A stretch of 64,000 nucleotides of DNA from Prevotella sp. (GCA_017428055.1 JAFRRN010000099.1:1-64000), one strand, 5' to 3'. Shown: positions 1-8,589, counted from the first letter of the stretch. Notes: generated from the letters alone by a model not told the origin. Made by a program: numbers and translations.

Positions 1-186
1 TGACAAAAGAATAGCTTCCATACAAGCCAAAATAAACAGAAGACCAAGGGAAAAACTAAATTTCCTCACACCTAACGAGGTCTTTTTCAAACATTATACC
101 TAACTTTGCAGACAGATTGCACTTGCTGGTTGACTCTATACGATAAATCATAACAGGACAATAGTGTAAGAATAATATTGTTTTTC

Positions 187-217
187 TTTGATAATCAAAA
201 ATAATAAACTACATTTG
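187..217 (+). promoter_or_regulatory. Bacteroidetes-type promoter for the DUF5362-like gene
   Basis: TTTG at 187-190 and TAcaTTTG at 210-217 are separated by 19 bases, matching the Bacteroidetes -33/-7 consensus. The start codon follows about 70 bases downstream. The preceding 186 bases contain no gene; a second -7-like box, TAacTTTG, lies at 101-108 without a clear -33 partner. Confidence 0.6.
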
Positions 218-287
218 CAAATGGAAGTAAAAACTGGTTGAATGAATACGAAACATGATAAATATTTAGAAAACTAAAAGTACAACT

Positions 288-734
288 ATGAATGAAGAAA
301 TGATGAATACCGAAACTACAGGATTGACTGTGAACGAGAGAATGAAAGCAGATTTGCTTTCTGCCGCAAAATGGGCAAAGTTCCTTTGTATTGTAGGTTG
401 CGTAGGAGTGGGGCTTATAGTGATTATTGCCATCTCGATGTTTGTTTTTGGATCGGTTGCACACAATGGTGTTTGCGCCCCACCGCTTGGAGCAGCCGTG
501 GTGTTATTATACTTGGTGCTTGCCGCTATTTACATCTATCCCCTCATAAAGGGTTTCCAGTTTGCGAACAGCACAAAGGCAGCCTGCCTATCTGATGATG
601 AGCATGAATTGGCTCGCGGGTTCGAAGGACTGAGTTCACTTCTCAAGTATTGCGGTATTCTGACCATCGTTTGCATAGCTATCTATGTGCTTGTTATTGT
701 TTTCGGCATCGGTTTAGCAACCGTGTTAAGATAG
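288..734 (+). CDS. Small integral membrane protein, DUF5362-like
   Basis: A 148-residue protein. After a hydrophilic N-terminus of about 25 residues come three hydrophobic stretches, at roughly 31-55, 64-88 and 120-146, so it should span the inner membrane three times. The phrase AAKWAKFLCIVG near residue 25 and the overall layout resemble the uncharacterised DUF5362 proteins of Bacteroidetes. No catalytic residues are evident. The ATG at 288 follows a good promoter and is transcribed alone; the next gene runs convergently and ends 8 bases away. Function unknown; the family call is from memory of its general appearance. Confidence 0.75.
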   Translation: MNEEMMNTETTGLTVNERMKADLLSAAKWAKFLCIVGCVGVGLIVIIAISMFVFGSVAHNGVCAPPLGAAVVLLYLVLAAIYIYPLIKGFQFANSTKAACLSDDEHELARGFEGLSSLLKYCGILTIVCIAIYVLVIVFGIGLATVLR

Positions 735-741
735 TAACAAT

Positions 742-1176
742 TTACATCAAAGATTTCTCCATGCGATAGCACGTGAATGTCTCGCCGACAATCTTCTGCG
801 AGTAGTCTGCCACATAGCCCATCGTCTCATAGAAATGGGTCTTGTTGTCACGGCTCTCCACCACGGCAATCCGATAGCCCAGTTCCTTTGCCCACGTTTC
901 GGCTTCCTTCACAACTCGCGTACCAAGCCCCTGATGACGATACTCTGGGAGGACAACTATCCGGCCAATCATCACCCGTTCATTGTCGATGGCATAGAGC
1001 CGACAGGTTGCCACGGGTAGATAGTCGTCAACCACTACAATATATTTGGTATCGGGCGTATCATGCTCGTCAAACTCCACATTGAGCGGAATCTGGTGCT
1101 TCCGTGCCATTGCCTGTATGCGGACGTAATATGCTCCCGCCCGTTCTGCCGTCTTTGTTGCCCTGATGATTTCCAT
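742..1176 (-). CDS. GNAT family N-acetyltransferase
   Basis: A 144-residue acetyltransferase of the Gcn5-related superfamily. The acetyl-CoA pyrophosphate-binding motif A is visible as RHQGLG at residues 80-85, preceded by the hydrophobic strand IGRIVVLPEY, and the C-terminal part (KELGYRIAVVESRDNKTHFYE) is the usual beta5-alpha4 region. The substrate cannot be read from the sequence; amino groups of small molecules or protein N-termini are typical. It starts 18 bases after the cupin gene on the same strand, so the two are probably one transcript. Confidence 0.85.
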   Translation of the reverse strand: MEIIRATKTAERAGAYYVRIQAMARKHQIPLNVEFDEHDTPDTKYIVVVDDYLPVATCRLYAIDNERVMIGRIVVLPEYRHQGLGTRVVKEAETWAKELGYRIAVVESRDNKTHFYETMGYVADYSQKIVGETFTCYRMEKSLM

Positions 1177-1194
1177 TGATACGGTATGATTTGC

Positions 1195-1599
1195 TCACGA
1201 TTTCTTGATTTCCAGAATCCCGTCCACCTCATGTTCTACAAATGGACCCGCCTTGCACTCCAACAAGACGCTCGGCTCCAAACATTCAACACCATGCCAG
1301 ACATTCTTGGGTATATCAACCCCATATTGGCCATCATCTTGACTGATGACACAAGACTCCAATATCTCGCCATCATCATCATAGGTTGAAACCCTAACCT
1401 TTCCTTTCAGAATCACAAAGGTCTCATCCTTGGTGGGATGGTGGTGCACGGGGATAAATGTACCAGGCTCCAAAGCGTTGAGGAAGCGGTGACATTTGTC
1501 GTCAAGGCTCTGGTGGAAGTTATAGTTCATCCTCAACCTCGGTGACTTCTTTGCCTGTTCTGCCAAGTCATTGATTAAAATGTCATCGATTATCTTCAT
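1195..1599 (-). CDS. WbuC-like cupin-fold metalloprotein
   Basis: A 134-residue single-domain cupin. The metal-binding signature is seen as HHH at residues 52-54 and a glutamate at 59, followed by FVILKGKVRV, and a second cupin motif around DIPKNVWHGVE. The N-terminal part (SPRLRMNYNFHQSLDDKCHRFLNALEPGTF) matches the WbuC family, often found near polysaccharide genes; its reaction is not established. I place the start at the ATG at 1599, although an in-frame TTG lies four codons upstream. A -7-like box on this strand (complement of 1609-1616) would leave only a very short leader. Likely co-transcribed with the downstream GNAT gene. Confidence 0.8.
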   Translation of the reverse strand: MKIIDDILINDLAEQAKKSPRLRMNYNFHQSLDDKCHRFLNALEPGTFIPVHHHPTKDETFVILKGKVRVSTYDDDGEILESCVISQDDGQYGVDIPKNVWHGVECLEPSVLLECKAGPFVEHEVDGILEIKKS

Positions 1600-1866
1600 A
1601 TTCGTCCACAAAAATACTCTTTTTTTGTCAATAACCTGTCATTTAAGGTCATTATTCGTTTTATTTCCCTACTATGCCGTCCTCATAAACACCCCCAAAG
1701 AATAAAACAGGAAAGCAGCAATACGCCCCCGTCAGTTTCCTCGCCCGTTGGTTTGTGGCATGGAAAAGCATGTGTTTTTTATCTTATTTATGAGTGTTTT
1801 TGCCTAAAAATGGTCTTTATCTTTGCTTTTTTTTACAAAACAGTCTGTCTTTTGCGAAAAAATACT

Positions 1867-1874
1867 TATTTTTG
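1867..1874 (+). promoter_or_regulatory. -7 promoter box for mazG
   Basis: TAttTTTG, the Bacteroidetes -7 motif, lies 26 bases before the mazG start. A TTTG at 1851-1854 is closer than the usual 19-21 bases, so the -33 element is unclear. The rest of the 1612-1866 gap is AT-rich and shows no gene. Confidence 0.45.
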
Positions 1875-1899
1875 CTCATACAAACTGTAAATAGAAGCA

Positions 1900-2772
1900 A
1901 TGAATATGCCACGACATACACGTGAAGAGAAGATGGAAGCCTTTGGCCGGTTCCTGGATGTTTTAGATGCCTTGCGGGAAAAATGCCCATGGGACAGGAA
2001 ACAGACCAACGAGAGCCTTCGCCCCAATACGATAGAAGAGACGTACGAATTGTGTGATGCCCTCGTCCGTGACGATGTGCATGAGATTTGCAAGGAGTTG
2101 GGCGACGTGTTGTTGCACATTGGCTTTTATGCCAGGATAGGTGAGGAGAAGGGGCAATTTGACATCGCGGATGTCTGCGATAAACTCTCCGACAAGCTTA
2201 TTTTCCGCCATCCCCATGTGTATCATCCATCACAGGTGGGCGCACCCCATCCCAAGCCATTGCCATACGGAGAGAATGCCGAGGGCAGGGAATTTGCGGA
2301 TGCTTCCACAGTCACCCAAGTATTAGAGAACTGGGAACAGATTAAGTTGAAGGAGAAAGACGGCAACAAAAGTGTCTTATCGGGTGTACCCGCCTCGTTG
2401 CCCTCACTCATCAAGGCGTATCGCATTCAGGACAAGGCGCGGAACGTGGGATTTGACTGGGAGGACAAGCAAGGTGCTTGGGATAAAGTACATGAGGAAT
2501 TGAAGGAATTGGAACAAGAACTGGCAAAAGGTGACAAGCAACATTCCATGGATGAATTGGGCGACTTTCTTTTTAGCATCATCAACGTGGCCCGTTTCTA
2601 TAAGTTGAATCCAGACAATGCCTTGGAGCATACCAACCAGAAGTTTATCCGCCGTTTCAACTATATTGAGCAACATTCTATCAAGATAGGCAAGCCCCTG
2701 ACCGAGATGAGCCTTGAGGAGATGGATGCTCTATGGAATGAGGCCAAGGAAATGGAGAGGGAAGAGTCTTGA
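1900..2772 (+). CDS. mazG: Nucleoside triphosphate pyrophosphohydrolase MazG
   Basis: A 290-residue two-domain MazG that would hydrolyse (d)NTPs to NMP and pyrophosphate, a house-cleaning role in the cytoplasm. Domain one has CPWDRKQTNESL (residues about 29-40), EETYEL and the metal-binding EICKELGDVLLH; domain two repeats the pattern with KAYRIQDKARNVGFDWED and MDELGDFLFS. This is the usual tandem arrangement. Odd feature: between the domains, about residues 109-131, is a proline-rich stretch (GAPHPKPLPYGENAEGRE) absent from the MazG proteins I know. It reads like a translated palindromic repeat inserted in frame. The gene stands alone behind its own promoter. Confidence 0.93.
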   Translation: MNMPRHTREEKMEAFGRFLDVLDALREKCPWDRKQTNESLRPNTIEETYELCDALVRDDVHEICKELGDVLLHIGFYARIGEEKGQFDIADVCDKLSDKLIFRHPHVYHPSQVGAPHPKPLPYGENAEGREFADASTVTQVLENWEQIKLKEKDGNKSVLSGVPASLPSLIKAYRIQDKARNVGFDWEDKQGAWDKVHEELKELEQELAKGDKQHSMDELGDFLFSIINVARFYKLNPDNALEHTNQKFIRRFNYIEQHSIKIGKPLTEMSLEEMDALWNEAKEMEREES

Positions 2773-2856
2773 TGCACTTTTTATTCGTCCTGTACCCGTG
2801 TATATTGATTAAAGAAAAACCAATCGTGTTCATCAATTGATAAAACGACAAGAGAT

Positions 2857-3420
2857 ATGAGAAAACTGGCTTTAGCATTTGTTGCCTTCATGGTAATGGT
2901 CTTGTTGTCTGTGCGTTGTGATTATAAGACCACGGGAACGGCTCCGGAGAATGATAGCGATTCCATTGCGAATGTAGAGATGGTCGTGGACTCCACAGTC
3001 TATGGCACGTGTGGGGATGCTACGGCGATGCACACATTGCAGCTCCTTACCGATGTGGGTGACACCCTTTTTTATACGATGATGGTGGAAGAAGATGCCG
3101 ACGTGCAAGGAGGACTGTTGGTGGGCGACCGTATGGCCGTGATAGGTAAGGAAACAGCAGAAGGCTTGGTTGCTACGAGGGTCATCAACTTGACAACCCT
3201 GATGGGCAAATGGACGAGTCTCGACAAGAACTTCGAGATCTTGGAAGGTGGTGTCGTTGAGTCGAATGTGCAAGTAGAGACCAATCCATGGACATCATGG
3301 AAAATCCTGAACGGTCAATTGCTGCTCAATGCTGACACTTTTACGATCAACATGCTCGGTGCCGATAGCCTCTATATTGAGAACGACGAGGGCATTTACA
3401 CTTACAAACGACAGAAGTGA
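2857..3420 (+). CDS. Secreted lipocalin-like protein
   Basis: A 187-residue exported protein with an N-terminal hydrophobic signal (residues 4-18) ending in SVRC. A cysteine there suggests a lipoprotein, but arginine at -1 is not a good lipobox. The C-terminal half (MGKWTSLD..., then GVVESNVQVE, WKILNGQLLLN, DSLYIENDEG) alternates short beta strands as in the lipocalin-like domains of small Bacteroidales lipoproteins, which is a fold guess only. Its stop codon overlaps the first base of the rnz start codon, so it is translationally coupled to rnz. Confidence 0.6.
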   Translation: MRKLALAFVAFMVMVLLSVRCDYKTTGTAPENDSDSIANVEMVVDSTVYGTCGDATAMHTLQLLTDVGDTLFYTMMVEEDADVQGGLLVGDRMAVIGKETAEGLVATRVINLTTLMGKWTSLDKNFEILEGGVVESNVQVETNPWTSWKILNGQLLLNADTFTINMLGADSLYIENDEGIYTYKRQK

Positions 3421-4337
3421 TGGAGCCATTTAAGGTGCATATCCTCGGGTGTGGCAGTGCCTTGCCCACGAAAAACCATTGCCCCTCGTCACAGGTTGTA
3501 GAGGTTCGCGGAAAGATGTTCATGGTTGATTGTGGCGAAGGTGTCCAGCTTTCCCTCCGTCGATGCCACATCTCATTCAATCGCATCCAGTGTGTGTTTA
3601 TATCCCATCTCCATGGCGACCATTGTTTTGGACTCTTGGGTATGCTCTCTACCTTTGGCTTACTTGGACGCACGGCTCCCATCCACGTCTATGCCCCAGG
3701 CGAATACGAGTCAATGCTCAATGCCCAACTTGGCATGTTTTGCGCTGGGATGGATTATGAAGTGGTGTTTCATGGGGTGGAAACAACCTTACACCAGGTC
3801 ATTTATGAGGATAAAAGCATTACGGTGGAGTCTATCCCTTTGGATCATCGCATCAAATGCTGTGGGTTCTTGTTCCGTGAAAAGCCCACATTGCCACACA
3901 TTGACCGTGAGATGGTGGACTTCTACCATATCCCCCAACACCAGTTTAACAACATCAAGATGGGAGCCGACGGGATTGCCCCTGATGGAGAAGTCGTCCC
4001 CCATAGCCGTTTAGTCAAGCCCGCCGATCCTCCCCGTAGTTACGCTTATTGTAGTGATACCAAATATATGCCCAGGTTGCATGAACTATTGGAGGGTGTC
4101 AACCTTCTCTACCATGAGAGTACATACGACAAGAGAGACATTGACAGGGCCATTAAATATAACCATAGTACTGGTGAACAGGCTGCTATGGTGGCGCGTG
4201 ATGCCCATGTGGGACATCTGTTGTTGGGGCATTACAGTGCCCGATACGAGGACGAACAAGTCATCTTGCAAGAGGCGCAAGCCATCTTCCCTAATGCCGA
4301 ATTGAGTAATGAAGGACACTCGTATGAAGTTAAATAA
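3420..4337 (+). CDS. rnz: Ribonuclease Z
   Basis: A 305-residue tRNA 3'-processing endonuclease of the metallo-beta-lactamase fold, close to the usual size of the short RNase Z form. Evidence: the phosphodiesterase signature HLHGDH at residues 63-68, the glycine-rich N-terminal LGCGSALPTKN, a conserved histidine in PLDHRIKCCGF, the aspartate in YCSDTKY, and the late HSTGEQAA and LLGHYSARY motifs that complete the zinc site. I take the ATG at 3420, whose first base is the last base of the preceding stop; an in-frame GTG lies just before it. It should remove the 3' trailer of tRNA precursors in the cytoplasm. Confidence 0.95.
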   Translation: MEPFKVHILGCGSALPTKNHCPSSQVVEVRGKMFMVDCGEGVQLSLRRCHISFNRIQCVFISHLHGDHCFGLLGMLSTFGLLGRTAPIHVYAPGEYESMLNAQLGMFCAGMDYEVVFHGVETTLHQVIYEDKSITVESIPLDHRIKCCGFLFREKPTLPHIDREMVDFYHIPQHQFNNIKMGADGIAPDGEVVPHSRLVKPADPPRSYAYCSDTKYMPRLHELLEGVNLLYHESTYDKRDIDRAIKYNHSTGEQAAMVARDAHVGHLLLGHYSARYEDEQVILQEAQAIFPNAELSNEGHSYEVK

Positions 4338-4391
4338 TCTTAAATGCAGTCTTTTAAGTTCCTTTTTCCGACAATAATCGTAGGAAATCGT

Positions 4392-4399
4392 TATCTTTG
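4392..4399 (+). promoter_or_regulatory. -7 promoter box before the secreted mini-protein
   Basis: TAtcTTTG, an exact Bacteroidetes -7 motif, lies 22 bases before the start at 4422. No clear TTTG -33 element is seen at the expected distance. It probably drives both the mini-protein and the L,D-transpeptidase behind it. Confidence 0.5.
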
Positions 4400-4421
4400 C
4401 AACAAATAAAGTTACGTAACT

Positions 4422-4733
4422 ATGATGAAAAGCTTACTTAAAATAACCATGGTCGGTGCATTGTTGATGGGAATGCCGATGGCAATCCATGCCAATAGTG
4501 CCATAGAGATCATTGAATCTGAACTGCCACAAACCATCGGGATTTCTGTCAGTGAGTCAATCTTGCGTGTCACAGGTGCCGGCGGACAGGAGTTATATAT
4601 ATATAATGTGGCAGGTGTCCGTGTGATGAGTATCAAGGTAGATGGTCCGGACAAACGATATGAGTTGAACTTACCCAAAGGTTGTTACATCGTGAAGGTA
4701 GGTAAAATCGTTCGTAAAATCTCTATCAGATAA
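4422..4733 (+). CDS. Secreted mini-protein made of a signal peptide and a sorting-type domain
   Basis: A 103-residue protein. Residues 1-25 form a signal peptide ending in HAN. The rest matches only the C-terminal sorting domain that normally sits at the end of large secreted Bacteroidetes proteins: LYIYNVAGVRVMSIKVDG, then RYELNLPKGCYIVKVGKIVRKISIR-like strands. No passenger domain is present. It could be a decoy, a remnant of a larger gene or a small surface protein; sequence alone does not decide. Eight bases separate it from the L,D-transpeptidase gene, suggesting one transcript. Confidence 0.7.
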   Translation: MMKSLLKITMVGALLMGMPMAIHANSAIEIIESELPQTIGISVSESILRVTGAGGQELYIYNVAGVRVMSIKVDGPDKRYELNLPKGCYIVKVGKIVRKISIR

Positions 4734-4741
4734 GCTCCCTT

Positions 4742-6340
4742 GTGAGATTCCTTCAACTTTTTATGGGATTGTTGTTCTTGGCATGTTTGTTCCATTCATG
4801 CGAGGATGAGCATGTCAATCCCTACCGAATTCTTTCTCTCGACTCGTTGCGAGAGTTGAGGGAATCGTCTTATGCCCTCAATTCACAAACCATCCGTTCC
4901 TATCTCCGACGTTTGTCGAGGGCTGATGCCGACTCGATGATTCCCGACTACCGTCTTCGTGAATATTATGCCAATGAGCGTCCCTTCTTATGGATTGACC
5001 GAAATGGATTGGATAATCGTGCAGACACCCTTCTCCGCTATCTTGATGGTGTGGAGAAAATGGGGTTCAGCCAACGAAAGTTTGCCGTTCCGCAGATCAA
5101 GGAAGACCTTGGGCGTATTAGGAAGCTTCATTTGGAGTCGAAGGGAGATACCCTCGACATCAATCTCTTGATGGCAAGGCTTGAATACAACATGACCAAG
5201 GCGTACCTTAGATATGCCGTGGGACAGCGGTATGGGTTCAGTAACCCTACATTCCTTCTCAACCGTATAGACGAGAAGCAACCTTCACAACAAACTGTTT
5301 ATGATACGACGCGTTACCAAAAACTCTTTGACATAGCCATCGAACATCCCACCTCGGCCTTTTATGGCAAGGCATTGCGAAAAATAACTACTGACAGTGT
5401 CGGTGAGTTCTTGCATGATATCCAACCTACGGATTCCCTTTACCATCGACTGTTAGCCCGTGTCAGTAACGATTCCATTGGTATGGAAGAACGAGGCAAG
5501 CTGGTATGCAACTTGGAACGTTGCCGTTGGCGAATGAGAGACTTTCAGGAATGGCCTGATAAATACGTGTTGGTGAATATCCCCGCCTTCCAGCTCTATG
5601 CCCATGATGGCGATTCCTTGTTGCCTATGCGTGTGGTGTGTGGGAAATTCAATACCAAGACCCCACTCTTGGCAAGCAAGATCAAGCGGATGGACATCAA
5701 CCCCAAGTGGTTTATCCCTAAGAGCATCGTGGAGAATGAGGTGGCGCGTCATGCGGGTAATCGTCGATGGTTTGAGAGCCATCGGTATTTTATTCGCCAT
5801 CGCAAGACAGGTAAGCGTATCGAACCGGAGCGTGTGTCGTGGGGAATGCTCAAGAGCGGCGATTATTTGGTGGCGCAAGAGGGTGGCCCTGGCAACTCCT
5901 TGGGGCGTATCATCTTCCGTTTCGACAACCCCTTCTCCGTGTTCTTACACGACACATCGTCGCCTGGCGTGTTCGGGCGCGACAACCGGGGTGCTTCACA
6001 CGGTTGTGTGCGGGTGCAGAAACCGTTTGACCTTGCGGTCTATATGCTCTCCAAGAAGGATGAGACTACCATCGATAAGTTGCGTTATTCTATGACAGCC
6101 GATGTCAGCAAGAAAGGCAATCAATACGAGACAGACCCTGAAACGGGCGAAAAGGTGGTGGTAGAAGATACGCTTAATCGCCAACGGCTCATAGGGTCTG
6201 TGGATGTGAGCCCCGAAGTACCGTTGCTCATCACTTATTTCACGGTGTTTCCCGATGAGAAGGGCGTGTTGAGGACATATAAGGACGTATATGGGTATGA
6301 CCGTGTCATAGCTCATCATTTGCGGAATTACCGCGACTGA
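4742..6340 (+). CDS. L,D-transpeptidase (YkuD domain), lipoprotein-like
   Basis: A 532-residue cell-wall enzyme of the large LdtD/YcbB type, which forms 3-3 cross-links in peptidoglycan or attaches proteins to it. The N-terminal hydrophobic stretch ends in LFHSC, an approximate lipobox, so the protein is probably lipid-anchored in the periplasm. The YkuD domain occupies about residues 270-470: VNIPAFQLY, MRVVCGKFNTKTP, then the catalytic SHGCVRV with Cys at about residue 422. The N-terminal half is the scaffold/peptidoglycan-binding region of this class. The start is a GTG; ATG at 4763 would shorten the signal. The sigma-factor gene follows 13 bases after the stop, suggesting joint expression. 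Confidence 0.9.
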   Translation: MRFLQLFMGLLFLACLFHSCEDEHVNPYRILSLDSLRELRESSYALNSQTIRSYLRRLSRADADSMIPDYRLREYYANERPFLWIDRNGLDNRADTLLRYLDGVEKMGFSQRKFAVPQIKEDLGRIRKLHLESKGDTLDINLLMARLEYNMTKAYLRYAVGQRYGFSNPTFLLNRIDEKQPSQQTVYDTTRYQKLFDIAIEHPTSAFYGKALRKITTDSVGEFLHDIQPTDSLYHRLLARVSNDSIGMEERGKLVCNLERCRWRMRDFQEWPDKYVLVNIPAFQLYAHDGDSLLPMRVVCGKFNTKTPLLASKIKRMDINPKWFIPKSIVENEVARHAGNRRWFESHRYFIRHRKTGKRIEPERVSWGMLKSGDYLVAQEGGPGNSLGRIIFRFDNPFSVFLHDTSSPGVFGRDNRGASHGCVRVQKPFDLAVYMLSKKDETTIDKLRYSMTADVSKKGNQYETDPETGEKVVVEDTLNRQRLIGSVDVSPEVPLLITYFTVFPDEKGVLRTYKDVYGYDRVIAHHLRNYRD

Positions 6341-6353
6341 CTTTAACGACAAG

Positions 6354-6902
6354 ATGATGGCATACGACGAGAAGAGAATCATGGGACTGCTTTCCGACCC
6401 TAAGACACGCCACCGTGCCTTTTCGGAAATCGTCAACCAATATAGCGAAACGCTCTATTGGAAAGTCCGCCGTATCGTTCTCTCCCATGATGATGCCAAT
6501 GATGTGTTGCAAAACGTTTTCATTAAGGCTTGGACCAACCTCGACGACTTCCAGAACAAGTCGAAGTTTTCCACTTGGTTATACCGCATCGCCATCAATG
6601 AGTCGCTGGACTTTGTGCGCAAGCAGAAGTCTATCTCGTCGCTCTCCTCTGAGGAGGGGATGGGAGTGGCCAATCGTCTGATGGCGGATGAATACTTCGA
6701 TGGCGACGAGACGCAGGCGCAGTTGCAAGAGGCGATTTCCAAACTTCCCGATGTGCAGCGCACCGTCTTTACCCTTCGCTATTACGATGAGATGAAATAT
6801 TCGGAGATGAGCAAGATGCTTGGAACGAGCGAGGGTGCCCTCAAGGCAAGCTATCATCTGGCAGTAAAGAAAATTACCGAGTTTTTTAAGAGTCACGATT
6901 AA
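6354..6902 (+). CDS. ECF-type RNA polymerase sigma-70 factor
   Basis: A 182-residue extracytoplasmic-function sigma factor. Region 2 is seen at residues about 18-90 (RAFSEIVNQYSETLYWKVRR, then DANDVLQNVFIKAWTNLDDF and FSTWLYRIAIN, which contact the -10 element). Region 4 lies at about 120-178 (LPDVQRTVFTLRYYDEMKYSEMSKMLGTSEGALKASYHLAVKKI), a helix-turn-helix for the -35 element. The first two codons are both ATG, so the start may be 6354 or 6357. It lies between an L,D-transpeptidase and a membrane protein of anti-sigma character, which suggests control of an envelope response; the regulon cannot be read here. Confidence 0.92.
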   Translation: MMAYDEKRIMGLLSDPKTRHRAFSEIVNQYSETLYWKVRRIVLSHDDANDVLQNVFIKAWTNLDDFQNKSKFSTWLYRIAINESLDFVRKQKSISSLSSEEGMGVANRLMADEYFDGDETQAQLQEAISKLPDVQRTVFTLRYYDEMKYSEMSKMLGTSEGALKASYHLAVKKITEFFKSHD

Positions 6903-6945
6903 ACTTTCTGTATATATATTCGTCAAAAATGTAAATTGTAACAAT

Positions 6946-7305
6946 ATGGATAAAGATATTGAATACTTGGAGAAAACGATAGGCAAGGCGCAGCCTTTCA
7001 AAGTTCCAGAGGGCTATTTTGAGGGGTTGGGCGAGCAAATCATGGCGAAACTCCCCACCGAAGATGCCCGTGTGATAGCCCTCCGTCCTGACAAATGGCG
7101 GATATACAGGCCTTTGGCCATCGCTGCGGCAAGTGTCGCCGTTGCCATTTTCAGTGTGGGAATGTATCTTCGCTCGTCGGATAGCCAACCCTCTGAGAAG
7201 TTTACCCAGTTGCCAGCCTCCACTTCATATTCCGCTTTTGACCAGGCGGCAGACTATACCATGCTTGACAACGAGGATATGTATGCTTATCTTGCTGATT
7301 ATTAA
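6946..7305 (+). CDS. Single-pass membrane protein, probable anti-sigma factor
   Basis: A 119-residue protein with a cytoplasmic N-terminal part of about 45 residues (beginning MDKDIEYLEKTIGKAQPFKVP and including GYFEGLGEQIMAKLP), one transmembrane helix at about residues 48-68, and an acidic periplasmic tail ending DNEDMYAYLADY. Small proteins of this shape regularly follow ECF sigma genes in Bacteroidales and are presumed to hold the sigma factor at the membrane. No zinc-binding anti-sigma motif is present, so the function is inferred from position and topology only. Confidence 0.65.
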   Translation: MDKDIEYLEKTIGKAQPFKVPEGYFEGLGEQIMAKLPTEDARVIALRPDKWRIYRPLAIAAASVAVAIFSVGMYLRSSDSQPSEKFTQLPASTSYSAFDQAADYTMLDNEDMYAYLADY

Positions 7306-7323
7306 TTGAATGTCGTGAGGATT

Positions 7324-7782
7324 ATGGAGATGACCATCAAGCACTTAAAGTTTTTCTTGATATGGGCTTTTGTCCTTCTCGCCATGCCATTAATGGCGCA
7401 GCAACGCCCAGAGACGAAGTTTGACCCCGCCCGTTTCGATGCCGAGATGGAACAGTTCATCACCACGGAGGTGGGGCTCAATCCAAATGAAGCATCGCAA
7501 TTCTTCCCCGTTTTCAGGGAGATGCTGAAGAAACAACGTGTCGTTTTCGCCGAGATGCGCCGCTATCGCCATGTAGACACCAATGACGACAAGGCTTGTT
7601 GTGAGGCTATTCGGAAAAGGGACGAGTTGGATATCCAGATTAAGGAGATACAACAAGAATACGATAATAAGTTCTTGAAGATCCTGCCGGCAGGGAAAGT
7701 GATGGGTGTCATCAAGGCGGAGGAGAAGTTTCACAGGCAGGCGTTCAAGAGTGCAGCCAAACACGACAGGGGAAGGAAGTAG
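7324..7782 (+). CDS. Periplasmic helical protein, Spy/CpxP-like in layout
   Basis: A 152-residue exported protein: signal peptide at residues 1-25 (hydrophobic FFLIWAFVLLAMPLMAQQ) followed by an almost wholly helical, charged body ([63 protein letters not shown]). The pattern of paired long helices is like Spy/CpxP-type envelope chaperones, without clear LTxxQ repeats. A TTG at 7306 would also be in frame; I chose the ATG at 7324 (ATG at 7330 is an equal alternative) because the signal peptide then has normal length. It is third in the sigma/anti-sigma run and its stop touches the truA start. Confidence 0.65.
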   Translation: MEMTIKHLKFFLIWAFVLLAMPLMAQQRPETKFDPARFDAEMEQFITTEVGLNPNEASQFFPVFREMLKKQRVVFAEMRRYRHVDTNDDKACCEAIRKRDELDIQIKEIQQEYDNKFLKILPAGKVMGVIKAEEKFHRQAFKSAAKHDRGRK

Positions 7783-8526
7783 TTGGCGCGTTATTTCATC
7801 TATCTTAGTTATGATGGCACAGCCTACCATGGTTGGCAAGTGCAGCCCAATGGAAGTTCCGTTCAGGCGGAACTTCAACGTGCGTTGTCCATCCTTTTGC
7901 GCAAGGACGTGGAGGTCGTTGGAGCGGGGAGGACAGACGCAGGGGTCCATGCCCGTTTGATGGTGGCACATTTCGATGTGGAGGATCCCTTGGACGGTCA
8001 ACAAATGACGTATCGACTCAATAGGATATTGCCTCGCGATATTGCCGTTTCGCGCGTAGAAGAGGTGGAGTCGTCTCTCCATGCACGGTTCAGTGCCACG
8101 TCGAGGACATATCGTTATTACATCCATACGCGGAAAGACCCCTTTTTGAGAGCATATTCTTGCGAGACACATTATGACTTGGATTTCGATGCCATGAATG
8201 AGGCGGCGGCTTTCCTGTTGACACAAGACGATTTCGCGTCGTTTTGCAAGGTAGGCGCAGATGTGAAAACCACCCTATGCAAGGTAACACACGCCCAATG
8301 GCACCAAACCTCGCCCTCCACTTGGTATTTTGAGATTACCGCCAACCGATTCCTCCGCAACATGGTACGTGCCGTGGTGGGCACATTGTTTGACGTGGGT
8401 AGGCATCGCGTCAGCTATGATGAATTCAAGCGGATTATTGAGACAAGGACGCGCACGGCGGCAGGGGAGAGTATGCCTGGCCATGCCTTGTTCCTCGAAG
8501 ACATTCATTATAACGGAATAACGTAA
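7783..8526 (+). CDS. truA: tRNA pseudouridine synthase A
   Basis: A 247-residue enzyme that converts uridines 38-40 of the tRNA anticodon arm to pseudouridine. It has the family opening RYFIYLSYDGTAYHGWQVQPN, the catalytic aspartate at residue 52 in GAGRTDAGVHA, the HARFSATSRTYRYYI strand, and the late motif RFLRNMVRAVVGTLFDVG. Length is normal. The start appears to be TTG immediately after the stop of the preceding gene, since no ATG fits the conserved N-terminus; this is a rare start and could reduce translation or couple it to the upstream gene. Confidence 0.95.
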   Translation: MARYFIYLSYDGTAYHGWQVQPNGSSVQAELQRALSILLRKDVEVVGAGRTDAGVHARLMVAHFDVEDPLDGQQMTYRLNRILPRDIAVSRVEEVESSLHARFSATSRTYRYYIHTRKDPFLRAYSCETHYDLDFDAMNEAAAFLLTQDDFASFCKVGADVKTTLCKVTHAQWHQTSPSTWYFEITANRFLRNMVRAVVGTLFDVGRHRVSYDEFKRIIETRTRTAAGESMPGHALFLEDIHYNGIT

Positions 8527-8589
8527 TATCGACATATCGTTATCCCGAAACAACAACATAACGAACCCCCCGGAAAAACAATATAAAAT

